DNA of 64,000 bases from Globodera rostochiensis (taxonomy: Eukaryota > Nematoda > Chromadorea > Rhabditida > Heteroderidae). This document shows, piece after piece, positions 44,007 to 57,000 of the stretch. A program made the translations under genes and the position numbers. The stretch is from the NCBI GenBank assembly GCA_018350325.1, contig JAEVLN010000044.1, positions 174,379 through 238,378 of the forward strand. Direction: 5' to 3'. Numbering within the stretch: position 1 is the stretch's first letter; each line of letters begins with the position of its first letter. The notes under the pieces are model-generated. The model ran no database searches and had not been told where the DNA came from. It saw nothing but the letters and a program-made list of their open reading frames with translations.

Positions 44007-44014
44007 ATGATGAG

Positions 44015-45161
44015 ATATATGAAAACACGTTTTTAGTCAGAAAATGTGTTTTAACCTCACTATTCTTAACTAAACTACCTATTTTGGAGTTTTTGCCACT
44101 AAAATATGTAATGGCAAAACCATTAAGCAGAAATGCCTTTTCGTCACTATTTGGGCTTTTTTTTGAATAAAATGCCAGATACCAATTTTTTCTTGTTAAT
44201 ATCTCTAAATTTGAACTCTTCTTGTAAAGTCCTTCAAAGAAAATTCTTTCTTACCCAAGAATGCACGCCACAAAATCGAGCTTTTCTTTTGCCCAATACT
44301 ACACCCTTCTTTTGCCATTTTAATCCTTTCCTTTCTTCTACATTTTCACTACTTTTAATCAGTGAATTTCTGGGGTTTAAATTTATTTAAAAATAATGGC
44401 ACTGAAATGGCGCAACGAGCACCGAAGCGTTCAGCACTGAAGCGTCTCCGAACTGAGATGATGTGTAATGTGTACTGCGCAGAGAGCATTAGAAAACGAG
44501 ATGGAACTCTGCACTGGAGTGGGCTCAAGGTCAGAGCAGACATAAAAATCCCCGACTATGGAGGGTGAAACTTGAATAGAGAGAGAGAGAGAGAACGATA
44601 AATGGGCAGGGGAAAATGGTGATTAAAGGGTAAAAGCTTACATACGTGCATTTCTAAATTTTGCCGACCGAGACACAAACAGACAAAAAAGAGCTGCGAC
44701 CGACATTGGGAAGAAGAAGTAGAAATAAAAAGGCAGAGAAAATGTAACGGGAGAGAAATGAGATAAGTTAAGCTGCGGGGAGGTGGGGATGACTCATCGT
44801 CTCTTTTTCTCCGTCAGTGCTCCATTTGTTCTTCACAGCATGCTCTTTTTTCAGCGCTCTACTCTACTTTCTCCTCTTTTGCGTGCACTTCTTCCTATCC
44901 TACTATCTAATTCCATACCTACCATTCCTTTCATCTCCTTCAGCATTTTCCTTCGATTTCGAAATCGTTCGCTGTTCAGTTGCTCATTGTCAGTACACTT
45001 ATTCATTCCAAGGCTACACACATGCGGTTGTTTTTTGTTTGTTTGGCCATTCTATTCCTGTGGTTGTTTTTGGTCATCATTTTCTTTCCGACACGTCACC
45101 CTCCACCTCTTTTTCCCTTCATAAACTTGGATTTTTAGAAAGTTGTTTTCAGATTGTCTAA
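44015..45161. other. Intergenic region upstream of the C/EBP gene
   Basis: AT-rich sequence with a short GA microsatellite (44577-44594) and a long pyrimidine-rich stretch (44800-45120). No gene supported. A TTGTTTTCAG acceptor (AG 45151-45152) stands 9 bases before the C/EBP ATG and may accept a spliced leader. Confidence 0.45.
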
Positions 45162-47080
45162 ATGGCAATGTCTAGCCACCATAGAAAGATGAATCTTAAT
45201 AATGCAAACATCAGGAATTACGAAAACAAAAACGAACGGAACGTTGGTGGGTTTGGAACTAACTCTGACAACGCAGATTTTGAGGTTGTTTTTGTTGTGT
45301 TTCTGTAGGTTAATAATGAACTTAATTAAGAGTTGGGCGTGCCAGGATTTCAATCTGTTGGATTACGTGGGTGAGGACACGTCGCCGCTTGACGAAGTTG
45401 TTCCTGATTATGAGAAACTGGATGAAGATGAGATCGAAAAGCAGAAGGAAGATGCCATGTATTCGCAGTTCCAATATAGTGACTTGCTTATCGGTGGCCA
45501 ACACCCGTCCAATTCTCAGCATGGTATTAGTCCGATGGGTGAAATTTTGAGCCTTTTTTCAGCCTTTAGCGTCAATGACTTCGCTAGTGTGCCTACCGAC
45601 GGATGCTCCGACTACGACGTACCCACTTCTTTCCGTGACGGAGCCCCTTTTTCTACGGTGCCGCCATCCGCTCGCCACATTTACGCGCAGAATCTTGACG
45701 TGACCCCTCACGTTCCAAGCACTTCGAAGTCGTCGATACCGTTAGTGAAGCAGGAACCCATCTCTGAGCAAGTGAGTGATTGGTTTGTTTCAGTTCAGCT
45801 ACTCGGTTTTACGGCACTGCCGGGTCTCAAAGCTTAAATTAGTAAACGAAGATTGAATGGTGACTCAATCTATGCTACTTGTTTTTTAATCCAGTCGATC
45901 TCTCCCCCCATCCCTTCCCGAAACTTTAAACAAAATGTTAAACGTTTCTTATTGTTCAGGAACAGAGCAATTTGAAATTCGTTGTGGAAGCGCTGAAATC
46001 ATCTCGCGAGTCCAGTGTTACCAGCGGAAGTATGCAAATGGGCTACCATAAAGGCGGCTTTCAATCTTCAGCATCCGCTCTGAGGCCTCGCAAATATAGG
46101 ATAAAGCCGGATTCGGAGAAGCAAAACCCCTTGTACCGGATTAAAAGGCAAAAGGTACCCAATTTGGTAAGCTTACATGACGAAGAGAACCGTCGATGGC
46201 CGGAAAGGGATTCGTTACAAGGCAATCTTGCAGTCATATTTGTTTTGTAATGTAATGATACCACTTTCATAAAATTTGTTTTGTTTTCGTGTGGTCAGTT
46301 GAAGAAAGCTCAAGCTCGAAAACTGATCGGTTCGAGTTTGGTTAGACATTTATAAAATCCAAGTTTGGGGTTATGTTTTTGCGTGTCGACTGGGCTGGTA
46401 GATTGCCGTGAAATAAAGAATTGGATTTTGAAAGCCCGGGCTTAAAAGCCCTACACCTGGTTAACCGGAAAAAGGACCAAGGGTAGCGAGCAGCTCGAAT
46501 GAAATTGTGAGAATCACAGGAATAATTGTCCATTTTAGAACAATGATGCCGTTCGACGAAGCAGAGACAAAGCCAAACGCGTTCAGGAGGCTAAGGAAGA
46601 TGAATTGAAAGTTCTGCAAGACGACGTAAGGCGTAATTATTTAGGCACACGTAGCGCAGTGATGAAATGAAACCAGTGGGAAGTTGGCACTTGTTTAGTC
46701 TAGTCGTTAGAAAAAGACTAATGAAGAAATTTTAAACTTACTGGTTACTCTTTTTTTACATTTTTAGACTGCGTTGCCAATAGGTTACCGCAGAGCAAAA
46801 TTGCTGCATCTAGTCAAGAAAACATTCCGTTAGGGGAAATTGTTTTCGATAAAGCCCCGTCCCCACCTGGCTGCGTTTTGTCGACTAATCCCTTCCCTAT
46901 GTCATCATAAGTTTTATGAACAAACAGAAAATACATAAACAAAAATCCCATTTCCAGAATTGTCGAAAAGCTGAACTCATAGAGACGTTGAAGGCCAGCA
47001 ATGCCCAACTGCAAGGGGAGAATTTGCTGCTGAGACAGAATTGCAGGTGCGGAGTGGTCCCTAGAACTGCTAAGCGTTAG
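45162..47080 (+). CDS. cebp-1: C/EBP-type bZIP transcription factor
   Basis: Exons 45162-45284 (MAMSSHHRKMNLNNANIRNY), about 45346-45771 (DFNLLDYVGEDTSPLDE), 45960-46154, 46539-46625 and 46958-47080 join in phase. The C-terminal three encode LYRIKRQK, then NNDAVRRSRDKAKRVQEAKE, then NCRKAELIETLKASNAQLQG and ENLLLRQNC. NNxAVRxSRxKAK is the C/EBP basic region, and the rest forms the leucine zipper. Acidic and serine/proline-rich segments upstream likely activate transcription, and VKQEPISEQ looks like a SUMO site. Nematode CEBP proteins act in stress, immune and axon-repair responses. The symbol is by family; which of the nematode paralogs it is remains open. Confidence 0.85.
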
Positions 47081-48084
47081 GATTCGGGTTAAAGAAAAAC
47101 AGAGCTGAGGATTATCGGAGATCGATTAATATTTCAATTGTGATTTTACTCACTTGTGAAGCGTGCTTTATTTATTAAGCCAACTGATCCAATACTTTAA
47201 CGGGATACTAATATTTTCAGTAATAAAGTTACTCTGCTTTCCCTCTTCTGTTTGGTTGCCAACGTTGGTGGATTCAATTTGTGTATTCCATCTCGCTCCT
47301 TTCCGCCAAGTTTCTTCCTAATTTGCTTGCTCCAAAATTGGTCGCCTCATTTTGTTTGCCTGGGCATAGTTCTGCGTATAATCAATGGCCGGGAGGAAAG
47401 CTTGGGGGTATCCGAAATTTCCGAGGTTTATGGGGAAGAATTTTGGGATTTTTTTGGAAAATTAAAAATTCAACCATGAGGGGTGCGTTTTTTGCTTTTA
47501 AGTGCCAGGATATGATTTTTTAATGACTACGACCTAAAATAAAAAATAAAACCTATTTAACTTGTATCAGTTTAAAGTTTTGACGGCCATGAAACGAACT
47601 TACAAAGAGATGCGGCGGTTTGGTTCTTAATCTCTTTCAGTTCTTCGGCTTTTAATTAAATCCCTCCCTCCCAAATTTGCACTTTTATCCGTCCGTTTGT
47701 TGTTTATTGCCATTCTCCGAATTTGCTTTTTCTTTTTCCCTTCCCCTCCCTCAGATTCTCTGCAGTCATTGATGAGTTTCTCAGTTTATTTCCTTCCATT
47801 GTTTAGATAGAAGGCATTATAATTTGGCAAAAGTTTGTGCAATTTTCTCTTCACACAAATTCCAATTTCGTTTGCCACTGGAGAGGCAAAAGTGATGAAT
47901 GATCAATTGGGGGGGGGGGGGCTGATAATGAGCACCCTCACTCATCTCCTCGCATAATCCATCATTGTGCCAATATTCGTCCATCCCCCCCCCCCCCCCC
48001 GACACATCCACGCCATTTGCTCTACCTCCACTTCAATCCACTCAAAATAAACCGGGTCGTATCAAAAACCCCGGTTAACCGGGT
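47081..48084. other. Intergenic region before the large satellite, nothing assigned
   Basis: AT-rich unique sequence with no supported gene. It includes a G run and C run pair near 47910-48000. The C/EBP polyadenylation region should lie in its first part. Confidence 0.4.
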
Positions 48085-48089
48085 ACCAC

Positions 48090-51000
48090 ACTTCAGATCA
48101 GCCAGCATCCTCTTCTCCCTTCCTCCATCCCTTCCGATCAGCCAGTATCCTTTTCTCCCTCCATCCCTTCCGATCAGCCAGCATCCTCTTCTCCCTCCCT
48201 CCCTTCTGATCAGCCAGCATCCTCTTCTCCCTCCCTCCCTTCCGATCAGCCAGCATCCTCTTTTCCCTCCCTCCCTTTCGGTCAGCCAGCATCCTCTTCT
48301 CCCTCCCTCCCTTCCGATCAGCCAGCATCCTCTTCTCCCTCCCTCCCTTCCGATCAGCCAGCATCCTCTTTTCCCTCCCTCCCCTCCGATCAGCCAGCAT
48401 CCTCTTCTCCCTCCCTCCCTTCCGATCAGCCAGCATCCTCTTTTCCCTCCCTCCCCTCCGATCAGCCAGCATACTCTTCTCCCTCCCTCCCTTCCGATCA
48501 GCCAGCATCCTCTTTTCCCTCCCTCCCCTCCGATCAGCCAGCATACTCTTCTCCCTCCCTCCCTTCTGATCAGCCAGCATCCTCTTTTCCCTCCCTCCCC
48601 TCCGATCAGCCAGCATCCTCTTCTCCCTCCCTCCCTTCTGATCAGCCAGCATCCTCTTCTCCCTCCCTCCCTTCCGATCAGCCAGCATCCTCTTTTCCCT
48701 CCCTCCCCTCCGATCAGCCAGCATCCTCTTCTCCCTCCCTCCCTTCCGATCAGCCAGCATACTCTTCTCCCTCCCTCCCTTCTGATCAGCCAGCATCCTC
48801 TTTTCCCTCCCTCCCCTCCGATCAGCCAGCATCCTCTTCTCCCTCCCTCCCTTCCGATCAGCCAGCATACTCTTCTCCCTCCCTCCCTTCTGATCAGCCA
48901 GCATCCTCTTCTCCCTCCATCCCTTCCGATCAGCCAGCATCCTCTTCTCCCTCCCTCCTTTCCGATCAGCCAGCATCCTCTTTTCCCTCCCTCCTTTCTG
49001 ATCAGCCAGCATCCTCTTCTCCCTCCCTCCCTTCCGATCAGCCAGCATCCTCTTCTCCCTCCCTCCCTTTCGGTCAGCCAGCATCCTCTTCTCCCTCCCT
49101 CCTTTCCGATCAGCCAGCATCCTCTTCTCCCTCCCTCCTTTCCGATCAGCCAGCATACTCTTCTCCTTCCCTCCCTTCGGATCAGCCAGCATCCTCTTCT
49201 CCCTCCATCCCTTCCGATCAGCCAGCATCCTCTTCTCCCTCCATCCCTTCCGATCAGCCAGCATCCTCTTCTCCTTCCCTCCCTTCTGATCAGCCAGCAT
49301 CCTCTTCTCCCTCCATCCCTTTCGATCAGCCAGCATCCTCTTCTCCTTCCCTCCCTTCTGATCAGCCAGCATCCTCTTCTCCCTCCCTCCCTTTCGGTCA
49401 GCCAGCATCCTCTTTTCCCTCCCTCCTTTCTGATCAGCCAGCATCCTCTTCTCCCTCCATCCCTTCCGATCAGCCAGCATCCTCTTCTCCTTCCCTCCCT
49501 TCTGATCAGCCAGCATCCTCTTCTCCCTCCCTCCCTTTCGGTCAGCCAGCATCCTCTTTTCCCTCCCTCCTTTCTGATCAGCCAGCATCCTCTTCTCCCT
49601 CCCTCCCTTTCGGTCAGCCAGCATCCTCTTCTCCCTCCCTCCTTTCCGATCAGCCAGCATCCTCTTCTCCCTCCCTCCTTTCTGATCAGCCAGCATCCTC
49701 TTTTCCCTCCCTCCTTTCCGATCAGCCAGCATCCTCTTCTCCCTCCCTCCCTTACGATCAGCCAGCATCCTCTTCTCCTTCCCTCCCTTCCGATCAGCCA
49801 GCATCCTCTTCTCCCTTCCGATCAGCCAGCATACTCTTCTCCCTCCCTCCCTTCTGATCAGCCAGCATCCTCTTTTCCCTCCCTCCTTTCTGATCAGCCA
49901 GCATCCTCTTCTCCCTCCATCCCTTCCGATCAGCCAGCATCCTCTTCTCCTTCCCTCCCTTCTGATCAGCCAGCATCCTCTTCTCCCTCCATCCCTTTCG
50001 ATCAGCCAGCATCCTCTTCTCCTTCCCTCCCTTCTGATCAGCCAGCATCCTCTTCTCCCTCCCTCCCTTTCGGTCAGCCAGCATCCTCTTTTCCCTCCCT
50101 CCTTTCTGATCAGCCAGCATCCTCTTCTCCCTCCATCCCTTCCGATCAGCCAGCATCCTCTTCTCCCTCCCTCCCTTTCGGTCAGCCAGCATCCTCTTCT
50201 CCCTCCCTCCCTTACGATCAGCCAGCATCCTCTTCTCCTTCCCTCCCTTCCGATCAGCCAGCATCCTCTTCTCCCTTCCGATCAGCCAGCATACTCTTCT
50301 CCCTCCCTCCCTTCTGATCAGCCAGCATCCTCTTCTCCTTCCCTCCCTTCTGATCAGCCAGCATCCTCTTCTCCCTCCATCCCTTTCGATCAGCCAGCAT
50401 CCTCTTCTCCTTCCCTCCCTTCTGATCAGCCAGCATCCTCTTCTCCCTCCCTCCCTTTCGGTCAGCCAGCATCCTCTTTTCCCTCCCTCCTTTCTGATCA
50501 GCCAGCATCCTCTTCTCCCTCCATCCCTTCCGATCAGCCAGCATCCTCTTCTCCTTCCCTCCCTTCCGATCAGCCAGCATCCTCTTTTTCCCTCCCTCCC
50601 CTCCGATCAGCCAGCATACCTCTTCCCTCCCTCCCTTTCCGATCAGCCAGCATCCTCTTTTCCCTCCCTCCCCTCCGGATCAGCCAGCAGACTCGTCTCC
50701 CTCCCTCCCTTCTGATCAGCCAGCATCCCTTTTCCCTCCCTCCCTCCGATCAGCCAGCATCCTCTTCTCCCTCCCTCCCTTCTGATCAGCCAGCATCCTC
50801 TTCCTCCCTCCCTCCCTTCCGATCAGCCAGCATCCTCTTTCTTCCCTCCCTCCCTCCGATCAGCCAGCATCCTCTCTCCTCCCTCCCTTCCGATCAGCCA
50901 GCATACTCTTCTCCCTCCCTCCCTTCTGATCAGCCAGCATCCGCTGTTCCCTCCCTCCTCCTTCCGATCAGCCAGCATCCTCTTCTCCCTCCCTCCCTTC

Positions 51001-54000
51001 CGATCAGCCAGCATCCTCTTCTCCCTCCCTCCCTTCTGATCAGCCAGCATCCTCTTCTCCCTCCATCCCTTCCGATCAGCCAGCATCCTCTTCTCCTTCC
51101 CTCCCTTCCTCAGCCAGCTCCTCTTCTCCCTCCCTCCCTTCGATCAGCCCTCCTCTTCTCCCTCCCTCCCTTCGATCAGCCGCATCCTCTTCTCCCTCCC
51201 CCCTTTCGTCAGCCGCATCCTCTTCTCCCTCCCTCCCTCTTTCCGATCAGCCAGCATCCTCTTCTCCCCCTCCTTTCCATCAGCCAGCATCCTTTCTTCC
51301 CTCCTCCCTTCGATCAGCCGCATCCTCTTCTCCCTCCCTCCCTTCCGTCAGCCAGCATCCTCTTCTCCCTCCCTCCCTCCGATCAGCCAGCATCCTCTTC
51401 TCCCTTTCCCCCCCTTCGATCAGCCAGCATCCTCTTCTCCTCCCTCCCTTTCGATCAGCCAGCATCCTCTTCTCCCTCCCTCCTTCGATCAGCCAGCATC
51501 CTCTTCTCCCTCCCTCCCTTCGATCAGCCAGCATCCTCTTCTCCCTTCCGATCAGCCAGCATACTCTTCTCCCTTTCCCCCCCTTCTGATCAGCCAGCAT
51601 CCTCTTTTCCCTCCCTCCTTTCGATCAGCCAGCATCCTCTTCTCCCTCCATCCCTTCCGATCAGCCAGCATCCTCTTCTCCTTCCCTCCCTTCTGATCAG
51701 CCAGCATCCTCTTTCCCCATCCCTTTCGATCAGCCAGCATCCTCTTCTCCTCCCTCCCTTCTGATCAGCCAGCATCCTTTCTCCCTCCCTCCTTCGGTCA
51801 GCCAGCATCCTCTTTCCCTCCCTCCTTCTGATCAGCCAGCATCCTCTTCTCCCTCCCTCCCTTCCGATCAGCCAGCATCTCTTCTCCCTCCCTCCCTTTC
51901 GATCAGCCAGCATCCTCTTTCTCCCTCCCTCCCTTCGATCAGCCAGCATCCTCTTCTCCTCCCTCCCTTCCGATCAGCCAGCATCCTCTTCTCCTTCCCT
52001 CCCTTCCGGATCAGCCAGCATCCTCTTCCCTCCCCCTTCCGATCAGCCAGCATCCTCTTCTCCCTCCACCCTTCCGATCATCCAGCATCCTCTTCTCTCC
52101 TTCCCTCCTTCTGATCAGCCAGCATCCTCTTCTCCCTCCATCCCTTTCGATCACCAGCATCCTCTTCTCCTTCCCTCCCTTCTGATCAGCCAGCATCCTC
52201 TTCTCCCTCCCTCCCTTTCGGTCAGCCAGCATCCTCTTTTTCCTCCCTCCTTTCTGATCAGCCAGCATCCTCTTCTCCCTCCATCCCTTCCGATCAGCCA
52301 GCATCCTCTTCTCCTCCTTCCGATCAGCCAGCATACTTTCTCCCTCCCTCCCTTCTGATCACCCAGCATCCTATGCTCCCTCCTCCCTTACGATCAGCCA
52401 GCATCCCTCTTCTCCCTCCCTCCCTTTCGATCAGCCAGCATCCTCTTCTCCCTCCCTCCTTTCTGATCAGCCAGCATCCTCTTCTCCCTCCCTCCCTTCT
52501 GATCAGCCACATCCTCTTCTCCTTCCCTCCCTTCGATCAGCCAGCATCCCTCTCTCTCCCTCCCTCCCTTCGATCAGCCAGCATCCTCTTCTCCTCCCTC
52601 CCTTCTGATCAGCCAGCATCCTCTCTCTCCCTCCCTCCCTTTCGGTCAGCCAGCATCCTTTTTCCTCCCTCCTTTCTGATCAGCCAGCATCCTCTTCTCC
52701 CTCCCTCCCTTCCGTCAGCCAGCATCCTCTTCTCTTCCGTCACCAGCTCTCCTCTTCTCCCTCCCTCCCTCGATCAGCCAGCATCCTCTTCTCCCCCTCC
52801 CTTTTCGGTCAGCCAGCATCCTCTTTTCCCTTCCCTCCTTGTCTGATCAGCCAGCATCCTCTTCTCCCCTCCCTCCCTTTCGGTCAGCCAGCATCCTCTT
52901 CTCCCTCCCTCCCTTCCGATCAGCCAGCATCCTCTTCTCCCTCCCTCCCTTCCGATCAGCCAGCATCCTCTTCTCCCTCCCTCCCTTCCGATCAGCCAGC
53001 ATCCTCTTCTCCCTCCCTCCCTTCCGATCAGCCAGCATCCTCTTCTCCCTCCCTCCCTTCCGATCAGCCAGCATCCTCTTCTCCCTTCCGATCAGCCAGC
53101 ATACTCTTCTCCTTCCCTCCCTTCGGATCAGCCAGCATCCTCTTTTCCCTCCCTCCCTTCCGATCAGCCAGCATCCTCTTCTCCCTCCATCCCTTCCGAT
53201 CAGCCAGCATCCTCTTCTCCCTCCCTCCCTTCCGATCAGCCAGCATCCTCTTCTCCCTCTCATCCCTTTCGATCAGCCAGCATCCCTTCTCCTTCCCTCC
53301 GTCTTGATCAGCCAGCATCCTCTCTCCCTCCCTCCCTTTCGGTTCAGCCGCAGCATCCACATCCTCTTTTCCCTCCTCCTTTCTGATCAGCCAGCTTCCC
53401 TTTCCCTCCCATCCCTTCATCAGCCAGCATCCTCTTCTCCCCTCCCTTCGTCCCCTCCTTTCGTCAGCCAGCATCCTCTTCTCCTTCTCCCAGCATCCTC
53501 TTCTCCTCCCTCCTTCATCAGCCAGCATCCCTTCTCCCTTCCGATCAGCCAGCATCCTCTTCTCCCCCCTCCCTTCCGATCAGCCAGCATCCTCTTCTCC
53601 CTCCCTCCCTTATCAGCCAGCATCCTCTTCTCCCTCCCTCCCTTCGATCAGCCGCATCCTCTTCTCCCTCCCTCCCTTCGATCAGCCAGCCCTCCTCCCT
53701 CCCTCCCTTCGATCAGCCAGCATCCTCTTTCTCCCCCTCTTGATCAGCCAGCATCCTCTTCTCCCTCCCTCCCTTCCGATCAGCCAGCATCCCCTCTTTT
53801 CCCCCCTCCTTGTCCGATCAGCCAGCATCCTCTTCTCCCTCCCTCCCTTACGATCACCATCAATCCTCTTCCTCTTCCCTCCCTTCCGATCAGCCATATC
53901 CTCTTCCTCCCTTCCGTCAGCCACATACTCTTCTCCCATCCCCCATTCTGATCAGCCACATCCTCGTTTTCCCTCCCTCCTTTCTTCGATTCAGCCAGCA

Positions 54001-57000
54001 TCCTCTTCTCCCATCCAGCCTTCCGATCAGCCAGCATCCTTGCTCCCTTCCTCCTCCTTCTGATCACCAGCACCTCTTCCCCTCCATCCGTCGATCACCA
54101 GCAGCCTCTTCGCCCTTCCTCCCTTCTGAATCAGCCAGCATCCACTCCTTCTCCTCCCTCCCTTTTCGGTTCGGGCAGCCAGCATCCCTTTCCCTCCCTC
54201 CTTTCTGAGCAGCCCGCCATCCCCTCTTCTCCCTCCATCCCTTCCGATCAGCCAGCATCCTCTTCTCCTCCCTCCCTTCGGTCAGCCAGCATCCTCTTCT
54301 CCCTCCTCCCTTACGATCAGCCCACATCCTCTTCTCCTTCCCTCCCTTCCGATCAGCCAGCATCCTCTTCTCTCTCCATTCCGATCCACCAGCAGACTCT
54401 TCTCCCTCCCTCCCTTCTGATCGCCCAGCATCCTCTTTTCCCCCCTCCTTCTGATCACCAGCATCCTCTTCTCCCTCCCTCCCACTTTCCTGATCAGCCA
54501 GCATACTCTTCTCCCTCTCCTCCCTTCTGATCAGCCCGCATCCTCTTTCTCCTTCCCTCCCTTTCTGATCAGCCAGCATCCTCTTCCCTCCCTGCCATCC
54601 CTTTCCGATCAGCCAGCATCCTCTTCTCCCTATCCCTCCCTTCTGATCAGCCAGCATCCTCTTCTCCCTCCATCCCTTTCGATCAGCCAGCATCCTCGTC
54701 CCCTCCCTCCCTTTCGTCCAGCCAGCATCCTCTTTTCCCTCCCTCCTTCTGATCATCCCAGCATCCTCTTCTCCCTCACCTCCCTTCGGTCAGCCAGCAT
54801 CCTCTTCTCCCCCTCCTATTCCGATCAGCATCAGACCCTCTTCTCCATCCCTCCTTTCTGATCAGCCGCATCCTCTTTTTCCCGCCCTCCTTTCCGATCA
54901 GCAGCATCCGCCTCTTCTCCCTCTCCCTCCCTCCCTTACGATCAGCCACACCTCATTCTCCTTCCATCTTCGATTCCAGCCACATCCACTTCTCCCGTCC
55001 GATCCAGCCACAACGCTTCTCCCTGCCCTCCTTCTGATCAGCCAGCATCCTCTTTTTCCCAGCATCCCTTCCTCCCTCCCTTTCTCAGCCAGCATCCTCT
55101 TCTCCCCCCCCTTCGATCAGCCAGCATCCTCTTCTCCCTCCCCTTCTGATCAGCCGCATCCTTCTTTCCCTCCCTCCTTCTCAGCCAGCATCCTTTCTCC
55201 CTCCCTCCCTTCCGATCAGCCAGCATCCTCTTCTCCTTCCCTCCCTTTCCATCAGCCAGCATCCTCTTCTCCCTCCCTCAGCCAGCATCTCTTCTCCTCT
55301 CCCTTCCCTCCTCCTCATAGCCAGCATCCTCTCTCTCCCTCCCTCCGGTCAGCCAGCATCCTCTTCCCTCCCCTCCGATCAGCCAGCATCCTCTTCTCCT
55401 CCCTCCCTTCGATCAGCCAGCATCCTCTTCTCCCCCTCCCTTCGATCAGCCAGCATCCTCTTCTCCTCCCTCCTTCGATCAGCCAGCATCCTCTTCTCCC
55501 TCCTCCCTTCGATCAGCCAGCATCCTCTTCTCCTTTCCCCCCCTTCCCATCAGCCAGCATCCTCTTTTTTCCCCCCCCTCCCTCCCCCCCTTTTTGATCA
55601 GCCAGCATCCTCTTTTCCCTCCCTCCTTTCGTCAGCCAGCATCCTCTTTCCCTCCTCCCTTTCCCCCCCCCCCCTCTTTCCTTTCCCCCCCTTTTCCCCC
55701 CATCCTCTTCTCCCTCCTCCCTTTCGATCAGCCAGCCCCTTCTCCTTCCCTCCCTTCTGATCAGCCAGCATCCTCTTTTCCCCCCCCCCTCCCTTTTGGC
55801 AGCCCTCCTTTTCCCTCCCTCCTTTTTTCCCCTCCTTTTCCCCCATCCCTTCCTCACCCATCCCTTCTTTCCCCCCCTCCCTTTCGGTCAGCCAGCATCC
55901 TCTTCTCCCTCCCTCCTTTCCCTCAGCCAGCATCCTCTTTCCCTCCCTCCTTTCTGATCAGCCAGCATCCTTTTTCCCCCCTCCTTTCCGATCAGCCAGC
56001 ATCCTCTTCTCCCCCCCTCCCTTACGATCAGCCAGCATCCTCTTTTCCTTCCCTCCCTTCCGATCAGCCAGCATCCTCTTCCCTTTTCCCCTTCCCATCA
56101 GCCAGCATCCCCTTTCCCCCCCCTTTCGATCAGCCAGCATCCCCTTTTCCCCCCCTCCTTTTTGATCAGCCAGCATCCTCTTCTCCCTCCTCCCTTCCCT
56201 CAGCCAGCATCCTCTTTCCTTTCCCTCCCTTCTGATCAGCCAGCATCCTCTTCTCCCTCCTCCCTTCGATCAGCCAGCATCCTCTTCTCCTTCCCTCCCT
56301 TCTGATCAGCCAGCATCCTCTTCTCCCTCCCTCCCTTACGATCAGCCAGCATCCTCTTCTCCCTTCCGATCAGCCAGCATACTCTTCTCCCTCCCTCCCT
56401 TCTGATCAGCCAGCATCCTCTTCTCCTTCCCTCCCTTCTGATCAGCCAGCATCCTCTTCTCCCTCCCTCCCTTACGATCAGCCAGCATCCTCTTCTCCCT
56501 TCCGATCAGCCAACTCCTCCTCCCCCCTTTCCCATCAGCCAGCATCCCCTTTTCCCTCCCTCCCTTCTCCATCTGCCAGCCATCCTCTTCTCCCTCCTCC
56601 CTTCCGATCAGCCAGCATCCTCTTCTCCCTCTCCGATCAGCCGCTCCCTTCCCCTCCTCCTTCGATCAGCCAGCATCCTCTTCTCCCTCCCTCCCTTCCG
56701 ATCAGCCGCATCCTCTTCTCCCTCCCTTTCGATCAGCCAGCATCCTCTTCCCTCCCTCCGTCACCAGCATCCTCTTTCCCTCCCTCCCTTCCGATCAGCC
56801 AGCATCCTCTTCTCCCTCCCTCCCTTCCGATCAGTCACTTTCTCCCCCTCCCTTCCGATCAGCCAGCATCCTCTTCTCCCTCCCCCCTTCGATAAGCCAG
56901 CATCCTCTTCTCCCTCCCTCCCTTCGATCAGCCAGCATCCTCTTCTCCTTCCCTCCTTCCGATCAGCCAGCATCCTCTTTCCCTCCTCCCTTCGATCAGC

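Noticed and set aside
44133..44568. Small frames upstream of the C/EBP gene
   Set aside because: Low-complexity, no splice support, no recognisable domain; left as intergenic.
48017..50317. 766-residue plus frame and matching 568-residue minus frame in the 36-bp satellite
   Set aside because: The 36-bp unit is divisible by 3 and stop-free on both strands; frames break where units have indels; no conserved domain or splice context.
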